Origin: Desulfovibrio piger ATCC 29098
Lineage (GTDB): Bacteria; Desulfobacterota; Desulfovibrionia; Desulfovibrionales; Desulfovibrionaceae
Assembly (NCBI RefSeq): GCF_000156375.1
Contig: NZ_DS996359.1
Span: forward strand, 162,111-226,110
DNA: 64,000 nucleotides
Direction: 5' to 3'
The notes beneath the pieces were generated by a model. The model was given only the letters and a program-made list of their open reading frames with translations, searched no databases and was not told the origin of the DNA. Shown here piece after piece: positions 17,112 to 25,163 of this stretch. Positions within the stretch are counted from its first letter, which is position 1. Every line of letters starts with the position of its first letter. The position numbers and the translations under genes were made by a program.

Positions 17112-18677
17112 TCAGGCTCCGGCGGGCAGACGCAGCAGCTCGCCGAAGGGGGGCTGTTCCCCTCCCTGTCCCCAGACGGCCCAGAGCAGGGGGCAGGCGG
17201 GTTCGTCGGGGAAGGAGGAACATTCCAGATCCGTGAACCAGAGCAGGCAGGCCGGGCGCAGGCCGTTGTCGTCCAGCCAGCGGCCCACGGGCTTAAAGTC
17301 CGTACCGCCGCCGCCCACGGGGCTCAGATGCAGGGGCAGGTCCTGCCGCCGAAAGGTCCGCACGGCCTGCACGCGGCTGTCGTGGAAGATGACCACCAGC
17401 TCCGTCTCGTAGGCCGCCAGGATGGACGACAGCTCCGCGCAGAACAGGGAGAGAGCGGCATCGTCCACCGATCCCGAGCAGTCCACGGCCACGGCCAGCT
17501 GCGGGATGCGCTGCTCCTGCCGCCCGGGCAGGTAGATGCCGTGATGCAGGTAACGCCGGTTGGGCGCGCTCCAGGTATAGTCATTGAGCGCGCAATTCTC
17601 CAGGAAGCGGCGCAACAGGCCGCGCCAGTCCGTGCCGCCGTCGTGGCGGCCGCCGCGCAACAGGCGACTGAAGCCCGCAGGCTCGCGGCCCATGTGCCGC
17701 GCCCGTTGCAGGGCCTGTTCCAGGCGCAGTTCGGCCTCCTGTTCCGCCTTGTGGCGCGCGTCTCCCTGCCCGTCCTCCAGCAGGGGATGGTCGCGGACCT
17801 CACCGGAAAAATACGGGACAGGCTGTTCTTTTTCCGGCTTGTCCCCGGCGGGGCGGGCCTTGCCTGCGGCTTCCGGGGCGGCATCATCCGTTTTTCCTTC
17901 ACGGGAAGGGGCGGCCGCAGGGGTGTCCTGCCGCTCTTTCCCGTCATGTTCTTGCCGGCTGGCCTCCTTTTCCCGGGGCCTGCGCCCGGCGGCCTGTTGC
18001 TGCGCACCGCCGTGCAGGGGTGTGTCCTGCAGGGCGGCAAGGCGGCCATAGACCTCGTCCACGCTGAGCCCCGCATATTCGGGATGCTCCAGATGTCCCT
18101 GCGGCAACCGGAAACCGGCGCCGAGCAGCAGGGCATCCACCACCACGTCGCAGGCTTCGTTCCAGAGCCGGGCATCGCGCCCGTTGCGCCGGACATGGTG
18201 GGCGCAGGCAAGATGCATGACCTCGTGGGCCTGGGCCCCCACCAGCCGCTCGTGGGGCAGGGTGGCCGCCCAGACAGGGTTGAAGCCCAGCGTGCGGCCG
18301 TCGGTCCAGAGGTGGCGGCAGGAGCTGTCCGCTTTCAGCTCCAGATGCAGGGCCAGGGAGCCGAAAAAGGGCTGCCGGAGCACCAGTTCCGCCCGGGCCC
18401 GGATCATGGCCGTGAGGGCTCGCTGCTGCAGGGGGGTGGCCGGAACGTCCGCCGCAAGGCCGTGGCGCATACCTTGTGGTGCGGACGGGCGTTCCGGCCG
18501 GGGTCCCTGCCCTGCTGTCCCGGGCGTTTCCGGGGAAGGCGGGCATACCGCGGCGTCTGGTTTGGAGCGGGTGTCTTCGGCCGTTGGGACGGCATCCCGG
18601 CGGCTGACGGAGGAGGGGACACGCACGCCCCGGGAGAGGGGGGCTCGGTGCAGGGCAGGAAGATCGTCCCTGTTCAC
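17112..18677 (-). CDS. DUF2201-type protein: metallopeptidase-like plus VWA-like domains
   Basis: 521 residues from a GTG at 18677-18675 that overlaps the end of the ATPase gene (ATGTGA), with GAGG seven bases upstream. The first ~75 residues are low-complexity Arg/Pro-rich. A metallopeptidase-like domain follows, with HEVMH (151-155) fitting HExxH and WNEACD further on. A charged linker full of Glu/Lys/Ala (about 235-320) joins it to a VWA-like domain whose MIDAS motif DxSxS is intact (DCSGS, 399-403). Such proteins pair with MoxR AAA+ ATPases, as ViaA does with RavA, and are thought to remodel or mature other proteins. An ATG inside the frame (residue 70) is an alternative start. Confidence 0.85.
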   Translation of the reverse strand: MNRDDLPALHRAPLSRGVRVPSSVSRRDAVPTAEDTRSKPDAAVCPPSPETPGTAGQGPRPERPSAPQGMRHGLAADVPATPLQQRALTAMIRARAELVLRQPFFGSLALHLELKADSSCRHLWTDGRTLGFNPVWAATLPHERLVGAQAHEVMHLACAHHVRRNGRDARLWNEACDVVVDALLLGAGFRLPQGHLEHPEYAGLSVDEVYGRLAALQDTPLHGGAQQQAAGRRPREKEASRQEHDGKERQDTPAAAPSREGKTDDAAPEAAGKARPAGDKPEKEQPVPYFSGEVRDHPLLEDGQGDARHKAEQEAELRLEQALQRARHMGREPAGFSRLLRGGRHDGGTDWRGLLRRFLENCALNDYTWSAPNRRYLHHGIYLPGRQEQRIPQLAVAVDCSGSVDDAALSLFCAELSSILAAYETELVVIFHDSRVQAVRTFRRQDLPLHLSPVGGGGTDFKPVGRWLDDNGLRPACLLWFTDLECSSFPDEPACPLLWAVWGQGGEQPPFGELLRLPAGA

Positions 18678-19666
18678 ATCAGGACCTCGGCGTTGTCGCG
18701 GGCCCAGCGGGCAAAGGGCTCGCTCTCCACCACGGCGGGATCCTGACGGACGGCATCGCGCATGAGCAGCACGCCGAACTCGGCGGGCAGGCGTCCGGCA
18801 TAGGCGGCCAGGGCTTCCATGGTGGCGGGCGCGGTACGCAGGGCCAGGGCCTCGCACAGGGCATAGAGGGAGGCCGGGTCAACGGGCACGGGGGCTTCTT
18901 CGGGAGCGCTGAGGACGCTCTCCACGCTGGGCAGATGGCGCCATTCCCGCAAAAAGCCGCTCAGTTCCGCCGCGGCCGCCTGGCCTATGGTCCCGGCCAG
19001 CAGCTCTTCTTCCAGCGGGCCTTCCGGGGCGGCATCGAGGATGCGGGAGGCGAATTCCCAGGAGCGCGGCGAGGCGAAGGCCCTGTCCGACGAGCGGGGA
19101 TCGAAATTATGCAGCAGACGCGGCCGGAAGCGCAAAAAGGCCTGGATGTCCTCGCGGATACCGTTGTCTCGGGCCCAGTCCAGCCAGTCGTCGATATGGC
19201 ACTCCACATCCAGATGCACCATGCGGTTGGCCAGGGCCGAAGGCATGCGGTAGGTCACGGCCCGGTCGCTCTCGCGGTTGCCCGCGGCCACCACGGCCCA
19301 GCCGTCGGGCAGGCGGTACTGGCCCACGCGCCGGTCGAGGATGAGCTGGTAGCAGGCGGCCTGTACCAGCGGGGGCGCGGCGTTGAGCTCGTCCAGGAAG
19401 AGGATGCCTTCTTCCGTGTCCTGCGGATGGGGCAGGAATTCCGGTACGCACCAGGAGGTGATGCCGTCGTCGCTGATGTGGGGCAGGCCGCGCAGGTCCA
19501 CAGGGTCCAGCAGCACGGCGCGCAGGTCGTAGAGCTTGCGGCCCTGACGGCGGGCCACGTCGGCCACCAGCCGGCTCTTGCCCACACCGGGCGGTCCCCA
19601 GAGGAACACGGGTTGCCGGATACGCACCAGATGGTGCAGTGCCTCACAGACATGGCTGGGTCTCAT
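18674..19666 (-). CDS. MoxR-family AAA+ ATPase
   Basis: 330 residues. Walker A GPPGVGKS is at residues 24-31, Walker B reads GILFLDELNAA near residue 90, and sensor 1 lies in VVAAGN. A short lid with R-rich AFASPRSWEF completes the core. MoxR ATPases act as chaperones that insert cofactors or assemble complexes together with a VWA partner. That partner is encoded immediately downstream with overlapping stop and start, which implies translational coupling. AAAAGGA lies seven bases before the ATG. The Fur-like box at 19688-19704 is just upstream, suggesting iron control. Confidence 0.92.
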   Translation of the reverse strand: MRPSHVCEALHHLVRIRQPVFLWGPPGVGKSRLVADVARRQGRKLYDLRAVLLDPVDLRGLPHISDDGITSWCVPEFLPHPQDTEEGILFLDELNAAPPLVQAACYQLILDRRVGQYRLPDGWAVVAAGNRESDRAVTYRMPSALANRMVHLDVECHIDDWLDWARDNGIREDIQAFLRFRPRLLHNFDPRSSDRAFASPRSWEFASRILDAAPEGPLEEELLAGTIGQAAAAELSGFLREWRHLPSVESVLSAPEEAPVPVDPASLYALCEALALRTAPATMEALAAYAGRLPAEFGVLLMRDAVRQDPAVVESEPFARWARDNAEVLM

Positions 19667-19687
19667 GCAGGGGTCCTTTTAAATAAA

Positions 19688-19716
19688 TTGAATTTCATTT
19701 TCAATTACGATATACG
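19688..19716. promoter_or_regulatory. Fur-like box overlapping a promoter between moxR and the methyltransferase gene
   Basis: TTGAATTTCATTTTCAA (19688-19704) matches 15 of 17 positions of the motif I recall for Desulfovibrio Fur (WTGAAAAT-N-ATTTTCAW, read on the minus strand). It also lies in a perfect 7-7-7 inverted repeat AATTGAA/TTCAATT (19686-19706). On the plus strand its first six bases serve as a -35 (TTGAAT) with 17 bp to TATACG (19711-19716). Confidence 0.6.
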
Positions 19717-19772
19717 GGGAGGGCATGCAAGGCAAGTCTTTTTTGGGGGCGGCCGCATGCAAGGAGCAAAGC

Positions 19773-20417
19773 ATGGATATCTGGCAGCATATCATCCATC
19801 CCAGGGACGTCTGGGGGCATCTTTCCCGGTACCTGAAACAGGGCGGGCACGCTGCCGTGCAGCGGGAAGTCGTGCGTTCCCTGCGGCTGAGGGCGTGCGA
19901 CGTTGTCCTGGATCTGGGCGGTGGCGGCCATGCCCTGGCACAGCTGGCCCTGTATTCGGGGACCGTCTACGGCGTGGCCGCCAGCACGGCAGCGGTATCG
20001 GCGGCCACGGTACGCAACCGCCATGACGTGGCCCGGGGCAGGATCCATATCTGCCGGGGCGCATTCCCCGCCCTGCCGTTCCCTGCGGCCATGTTCCACG
20101 TCATCACCGCGTTCGAACCCGCGTTCTGGGCAGGGGACCTGTCCGCCTGCCTGCGCGAGATCCGGCGCCTGCTGCGGCCCGGCGGCCAGTGCGTGCTGGT
20201 GTGCGCTGACGAGCGGCAGAGCGGCGGCCACGTCCCGGCCGGACAGGGGCCGGACGAACTCAACGCCCTGGCGGACAGGGCCGGGCTGCTATGCCTGCCG
20301 CCCCTGCGTTTGCGGGGCAAGGGCCGTGTGGTCCTGCACTGGTTGCAGCCCGCCTGCGATCTGTGCCGCCCCATGCCGCTGGACGTGTTCCCGGCGGGCT
20401 GGGCCCAGGCCTGCTAG
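19773..20417 (+). CDS. Class I SAM-dependent methyltransferase-like protein
   Basis: 214 residues from the ATG at 19773 with AAGGAG six bases upstream. The SAM-binding glycine motif appears as VVLDLGGGGHALAQLA (about residues 44-59), with His in place of the usual acidic-linked spacing. Later strands fit motifs II-III (FHVITAFEP, EIRRLLRPGGQCVLVC). The C-terminus has three Cys. Substrate unknown. It is divergent from the moxR operon across the Fur-like box, so both may respond to iron. Confidence 0.78.
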   Translation: MDIWQHIIHPRDVWGHLSRYLKQGGHAAVQREVVRSLRLRACDVVLDLGGGGHALAQLALYSGTVYGVAASTAAVSAATVRNRHDVARGRIHICRGAFPALPFPAAMFHVITAFEPAFWAGDLSACLREIRRLLRPGGQCVLVCADERQSGGHVPAGQGPDELNALADRAGLLCLPPLRLRGKGRVVLHWLQPACDLCRPMPLDVFPAGWAQAC

Positions 20418-20461
20418 GGGGGTGGGGGAAGGGGCTCCCATCCTTTCTCCCTTTTATGCGT

Positions 20462-20506
20462 CACCGGCGTTGGCCCGCAGGACTGCGGCCAACGCCGGTG
20501 TTTTTT
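20462..20506 (+). terminator. Terminator of the methyltransferase gene
   Basis: A long stem CACCGGCGTTGGCC... / ...GGCCAACGCCGGTG (20462-20500), then TTTTTT. There is no T-run on the other strand. Confidence 0.88.
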
Positions 20507-20509
20507 GTC

Positions 20510-21559
20510 CTAGCCGCCGATGAGGTAGCGCGAGCGTTTGCCCATGATCTTCTTGATGGCCAGGATGCTGAGGATGCAGAGGCCGATCTCCACGGTCACG
20601 GTGAGGTTGGCGATGGTGAAGACCTGCCCGGGCAGCGCGGCGCCGAGCACCTGGAACAGGGGCTGCTGGAAGATGCCCTGGAAGATGGCGTGCAGGAAGA
20701 AGAGCGGGAAGCTGTAGCGGGCCAGGAAGTCCAGGGCCAGCACTTCCCTGTCCATGCCTTCCAGCAGCTCCAGCACCCAGGAGCCGATGCAGAGTTTCTG
20801 CACATAGTAGGCCCCTTCGATATTGGGCATGAAACTGCCGAAGTAATGGTCGGCCACGATGAGCAGGGAGGTCAGCACGGCCGTCACGCGGATGGCGCCG
20901 AGGTGGCGGCGGATGAAGGCCATGCAGGCGTCACGGTTGCGGGCGCAGTAGACGCCCATGAGGAAGATGGGCACGAAGAAACAGAGGTTGCGCAAGGGCG
21001 AGACCAGCAGGCGCGGCACCATCAGGGGCAGGACGGAGGCCGGGAGCAGGATCTTTTGCAGCAGCCCGGTGGGCAGGTGGAAGATGAGCGGGCCGACGCT
21101 GAACACGGTCATGATGAAGGGGATGTACCAGTACGGCACCAGACTGGCCGACCCGTAGGCCAGACAGCGCAGCACGTCCCACAGGGAGGCCACGGGCGTG
21201 CCGTCATTGATGAAGGGGATGTCGTAGCCGAACCAGTGGTGGGAGACCCAGCCCGCAGCCAGCAGGAGCAGCGAAAGGATGAAATAGGGACAGAAGACGT
21301 TGACGATCTTGGACTTGTAGAAGCGCAGGGGGGAGAACTGGCCTTTCCGGCGGTTCACGAAATCGAACAGATAGCCGGAGATGAAGACGAAGTAGATGGT
21401 GGCGGAGTGGAAAAGACATAATCGCAGGCTGTCCTGGAGCCTGGCGGCGTCCTCGCTGCCCGCGAGGACGGGGCCCACCCACATGTGGGTGAGCATGACG
21501 GAGACGATGGCGAAGGCCCTGAAATAGTGGAAGGTCAGGTCATAGTTCTTTTGCGTCAT
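20510..21559 (-). CDS. Acyltransferase-3 family membrane protein
   Basis: 349 residues with about ten membrane helices. The N-terminus has the family pattern YDLTFHYFRAFAIVSVMLTH, in which the R and the following His are normally essential for acyl transfer. ISGYLF and the paired-Arg loop further on also fit. These integral proteins O-acetylate or succinylate surface polysaccharide, peptidoglycan or lipids. The start has AAAGGT five bases upstream. The gene is alone on its strand, with an 8-5-8 inverted repeat at 21607-21627 in its leader. Confidence 0.9.
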   Translation of the reverse strand: MTQKNYDLTFHYFRAFAIVSVMLTHMWVGPVLAGSEDAARLQDSLRLCLFHSATIYFVFISGYLFDFVNRRKGQFSPLRFYKSKIVNVFCPYFILSLLLLAAGWVSHHWFGYDIPFINDGTPVASLWDVLRCLAYGSASLVPYWYIPFIMTVFSVGPLIFHLPTGLLQKILLPASVLPLMVPRLLVSPLRNLCFFVPIFLMGVYCARNRDACMAFIRRHLGAIRVTAVLTSLLIVADHYFGSFMPNIEGAYYVQKLCIGSWVLELLEGMDREVLALDFLARYSFPLFFLHAIFQGIFQQPLFQVLGAALPGQVFTIANLTVTVEIGLCILSILAIKKIMGKRSRYLIGG

Positions 21560-21606
21560 GCAGTACCTTTGATCCGGCCGGATATCCGGCGCAGGAGTGG
21601 CGAAAT

Positions 21607-21627
21607 TCCTTATCGTACAGATAAGGA
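21607..21627. promoter_or_regulatory. Inverted repeat upstream of the acyltransferase gene
   Basis: TCCTTATC-GTACA-GATAAGGA, perfect 8-5-8 dyad, ~50 bp upstream of the acyltransferase ATG and ~30 bp past the recD2 stop. It may be an operator or a weak AT-rich terminator for recD2 (only ATTT follows). Confidence 0.45.
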
Positions 21628-21655
21628 TTATTGCCTCCTAAACCGGATGGGCGGC

Positions 21656-23953
21656 CTATGTCAACGGTTGCAGACGCAGGGCAAGGCGGGTGTGGCGGGT
21701 GCGGGTCTTGTTGTTCTTGACGGCCATGTGCAGGGCGCGGCTCTCGCCCACCAGCACCACCAGCTTCTTGCCGCGCGTGACGCCGGTGTAGACCAGGTTG
21801 CGCTGCAGCAGCACATAATGCTGCATCATCAGCGGGATGACCACGGCAGGGTATTCTGAGCCCTGCGATTTGTGGATGGAGATGGCGTAGGCGGGCGTCA
21901 GCTCGTCCAGCTCCTCGAAGTCGTAGGGCACCACGCGGTCGTCGTAGCGCACGCTCAGGGTCCGCTCCTTGCCGTCCAGAAAGACGATGCGGCCCACGTC
22001 GCCGTTGAAGACGTCCTTGTCGTAGTTGTTGCGGATCTGCATGACCTTGTCGTGCAGGCGGAAGCTGCGTTCGCCGCGCCGCACTTCCAGCCCGTTGGGG
22101 TTGAGGCTGGCCTGCAGGCGCAGGTTGAGCTGCGCCGCGCCCACGGCGCCCTTGTGCATGGGCGTGAGCACCTGGATGTCGTTGACCGGGTCCAGGCCGA
22201 AGCGGCGCGGGATGTGGTTGCGCACCAGATCCACCACCATGTCGGCGGCGCGTTCCGGATCGTTCTGGTGGATGAAATAGAAATCCGAGAGCCTGTCCTT
22301 GCTGGATTCCAGCGAGGGCACCTGCCCCTTGTTGATGAGGTGGGCGTTGCAGATGATCTCGCTCTCCGCCGACTGGCGGAAGATCTCGGTCAGCTCCACC
22401 ACGGGCACCGCCCCGGAGGCGATGATGTCGGCCAGCACGTTGCCCGGGCCCACGGAGGGCAGCTGGTGCACGTCGCCCACCAGCACCACGGTGGCGCCCA
22501 TGGGCACGGCCTTGAGCAGGTGGTAGAAGAGCAGGGTGTCCATCATGGAGGCCTCGTCCACCACCAGCAGGCCGCAGGCCAGCGGGTTGTCCTCGTTGCG
22601 GGCAAAGCCGTCCTCCTGCGGGCTGTATTCCAGCAGGCGGTGGATGGTGCGGGCCTCGCGGCCCGAGGTCTCGCTCATGCGCTTGGCGGCGCGGCCCGTG
22701 GGCGCGGCCAGCAGGATCTTGGCCTTGACCTCGGCGAACAGGCGGATGATGGCGTTGATGATGGTTGTCTTGCCCGTGCCGGGGCCGCCGGTGAGCACCA
22801 TGACCTTGCTGCGCGCCGCGGTGCGCACGGCCTCCAGCTGTTCCGGGGCCAGGCTGATGGACAGGGACTCCGTGACCTTCTCCACCAGGGCGTCGGGCTC
22901 GGCAAAGCGCACGGCCTTGGGCGAGTGCAGCAGGCGGTGCAGATAAAAGGCCGTCTTGGATTCGTAATGGTGGTAGCGGCGCAGGTAGACGGCCACTTCC
23001 GGCGCTTCCGCCTCGTCGCCGTCCTCGCGGAAGACAGCGGGCAGGCGCCCGGGCAGCTCGTCCAGGCTCTCGCGCACCACGCGTTCTTCCTGTTCCAGGG
23101 CCAGCACGGCCTGCCGGGCCAGATCGCGGTCCACGGCCAGCTGCTGGCAGGCCTGGTCCAGCAGTTCCTCCTCGGGCAGGAAGACGTTGCCGTCGTCCGT
23201 GGCCTTTTGCAGCACATAGAGCAGCCCGGCCTGGATCCGCAGGGGGTGATCCTCGGCAAAGCCCAGCTTGCGGGCCGCGGCGTCGGCCGTCACGAAGCCG
23301 ATGCCCCGGATGTCCATGGCCAGGCGGTAGGGGTTCTCGCGCACCACGTTGAGGGCCTCGCCGCCGTAGGCGCGGTAGATGCGCACGGCATAGGCGGGCG
23401 TGATGCCGTGGGGCTGCAAAAAGAGCAGCAGGTCACGGATGCCCCGGTGTTCGGCCCAGCTTTCCTTGATCTTCTCGAAACTCTTCTTGCCCACGCCCTT
23501 GATCTTGAGCAGGCGTTCGGGCTCTTCGTCCAGCACGCGGATGGTGTCCGTGCCGAAGGCGGCCACGATGCGTCCGGCCATCTCCTCGCCCACGCCCTTG
23601 ATGAGGCCCGAGGCCAGGTACAGGCGGATGCCTTCGCTGGTGGCGGGCAGCATCTCCTCGGCCATGTCGAAGGCCAGCTGGCGGCCGAAGCGCGCGTTGT
23701 TGACCCAGCGGCCGCTGACCTGCAACTGGACGCCCACCTGCGGATTGACCATGTGGCCCACGCAGGTCACGGGATCGCGGCTCACCGTGCGGCTGGGCGC
23801 GCCCTTGACCTTGGCCTCCACGGGCAGGGCTCTGTCGGGCAGCAGGCGCAGCACGGTATAACCGTTCTCTTCGTTGTGGAAGACCACACGCTCCAGCGTG
23901 CCGGTGAGTTCCACGGCATCGGGATCGCGCAGCAGGGGAAGATCGTCGGACAT
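21656..23953 (-). CDS. recD2: RecD2-type ATP-dependent DNA helicase
   Basis: 765 residues. An N-terminal OB-like segment (LTGTLERVVFHNEENGYTVL) and helix-hairpin-helix repeats around residues 90-210 are characteristic of RecD2 and absent from RecD of RecBCD. The helicase core has Walker A LTGGPGTGKTT (about residues 390-400), Walker B LLVVDEASMMD, and later SF1 motifs through AYAISIHKSQGSEYPAVV and NLVYTGVTRGKK. It is a 5'-3' helicase implicated in repair and recombination. No clear Shine-Dalgarno precedes the ATG. aroC ends 111 bp upstream on the same strand. Confidence 0.93.
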   Translation of the reverse strand: MSDDLPLLRDPDAVELTGTLERVVFHNEENGYTVLRLLPDRALPVEAKVKGAPSRTVSRDPVTCVGHMVNPQVGVQLQVSGRWVNNARFGRQLAFDMAEEMLPATSEGIRLYLASGLIKGVGEEMAGRIVAAFGTDTIRVLDEEPERLLKIKGVGKKSFEKIKESWAEHRGIRDLLLFLQPHGITPAYAVRIYRAYGGEALNVVRENPYRLAMDIRGIGFVTADAAARKLGFAEDHPLRIQAGLLYVLQKATDDGNVFLPEEELLDQACQQLAVDRDLARQAVLALEQEERVVRESLDELPGRLPAVFREDGDEAEAPEVAVYLRRYHHYESKTAFYLHRLLHSPKAVRFAEPDALVEKVTESLSISLAPEQLEAVRTAARSKVMVLTGGPGTGKTTIINAIIRLFAEVKAKILLAAPTGRAAKRMSETSGREARTIHRLLEYSPQEDGFARNEDNPLACGLLVVDEASMMDTLLFYHLLKAVPMGATVVLVGDVHQLPSVGPGNVLADIIASGAVPVVELTEIFRQSAESEIICNAHLINKGQVPSLESSKDRLSDFYFIHQNDPERAADMVVDLVRNHIPRRFGLDPVNDIQVLTPMHKGAVGAAQLNLRLQASLNPNGLEVRRGERSFRLHDKVMQIRNNYDKDVFNGDVGRIVFLDGKERTLSVRYDDRVVPYDFEELDELTPAYAISIHKSQGSEYPAVVIPLMMQHYVLLQRNLVYTGVTRGKKLVVLVGESRALHMAVKNNKTRTRHTRLALRLQPLT

Positions 23954-24064
23954 GGCGGACCAGATGAGCGGTTTTTGGGGGGATGGGGGAGTTCGAGGGG
24001 GAAGGGAGACCTTTTTACCGCAGGAAAAAGGGCCCCTTTCCCCCTCGCCAGACTTTCTTGAGAC

Positions 24065-25162
24065 TTAGAACCAGTCCACGCCGTCGGGCACGGGCAGGAC
24101 GGCCATGCGTTCCTGCAGCAGCAGGGCGTCGGCCAGCACCAGGGCGGTCATGGCCGTGAGCACGGGCACGATGCGCGGGATGGCCGCCAGGTCGTGACGG
24201 CCGCCGATGAGCACGCTGGCGGGCTGGTCGTGGACGTCGATGGTCCGCTGCTCCTGCGCGATGGAGGCGATGGGTTTGACGCCCACGCGCAGCACGATGT
24301 CCTGGCCGCTGGAGATGCCGCCCAGGATGCCGCCCGCATGGTTGCTGGCAAAGCGGCCGCCGGGCAGCATGGGATCGTTGTTCTGCGAGCCGGTGAGGCG
24401 CGCGGCGGCAAAGCCTTCGCCCACTTCCACGGCCTTGACCGCGCCCACGCCCATGAGGGCATAGGCCAGCCGGGCGTCCAGCTTGTCGAAGCAGGGCTCG
24501 CCCAGGCCGGCGGGCACGTTGCGGGCCACCACCTGCACCACGCCGCCCAGGGTGTCCCCGGCGGCACGGGCCGCGGCGACGCGCTCTTCCCAAAGCGGGA
24601 CCACGCTGTCGGCGGCGGCGAAGAAGGGACGGCTCAGGGCCGCATCCAGATCGCATGCGTCAGGGGGCACGGCGATGCCGCCCAGCTCCACGGCCCCGGC
24701 CACGATCTGGATGCCGCGCGTGGCCAGCAGCTTTTTGGCGATGGCCCCGGCCGCCACGCGGGCCACGGTCTCGCGCCCGGAGGAGCGGCCGCCGCCGCGA
24801 TAGTCGCGGATGCCGTGGAACTTTTTGAAAAAGCCCCAGTCCGCGTGCCCGGGCCGGAAGACTTGAGCCAGGTTGCCGTAATCGCGGGAGCGCTGGTCCT
24901 CGTTGGCGATGTGGAAGGCGATGGGCGTGCCGGTGGTCAGGCCCTGGAACACGCCGGAAAGGATGCGGACGGTATCGGATTCCTTGCGCTTGGTGGCCGT
25001 GGCGCCCTGTCCGGGCTTGCGCAGGTCAAGCTCGCGCTGCAGGTCTTCCTCGCTCAGGGGCAGACCTGCGGGGCAGCCGTCCAGCACGCCGCCCAGACCG
25101 GGCCCGTGGGATTCGCCGTATGAGGTGAGGCGCAGGATGCGCCCAAAGGAATTGCCTGCCAT
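24065..25162 (-). CDS. aroC: Chorismate synthase
   Basis: 365 residues. The N-terminus MAGNSFGRILRLTSYGESHG and the conserved RPGHADWGFFKKFHGIRDYRGGGRSS region identify it. It performs the last step of the shikimate pathway (EPSP to chorismate) using reduced FMN. GGAGG lies six bases before the ATG. It begins one base after the nhaC-type gene stops, so the two are cotranscribed and probably coupled. No other aromatic pathway genes are nearby. Confidence 0.97.
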   Translation of the reverse strand: MAGNSFGRILRLTSYGESHGPGLGGVLDGCPAGLPLSEEDLQRELDLRKPGQGATATKRKESDTVRILSGVFQGLTTGTPIAFHIANEDQRSRDYGNLAQVFRPGHADWGFFKKFHGIRDYRGGGRSSGRETVARVAAGAIAKKLLATRGIQIVAGAVELGGIAVPPDACDLDAALSRPFFAAADSVVPLWEERVAAARAAGDTLGGVVQVVARNVPAGLGEPCFDKLDARLAYALMGVGAVKAVEVGEGFAAARLTGSQNNDPMLPGGRFASNHAGGILGGISSGQDIVLRVGVKPIASIAQEQRTIDVHDQPASVLIGGRHDLAAIPRIVPVLTAMTALVLADALLLQERMAVLPVPDGVDWF

Positions 25163-25163
25163 A

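Noticed and set aside
21872..24061. A 729-codon plus-strand frame opposite recD2
   Set aside because: Antisense shadow; the minus-strand helicase has all motifs.
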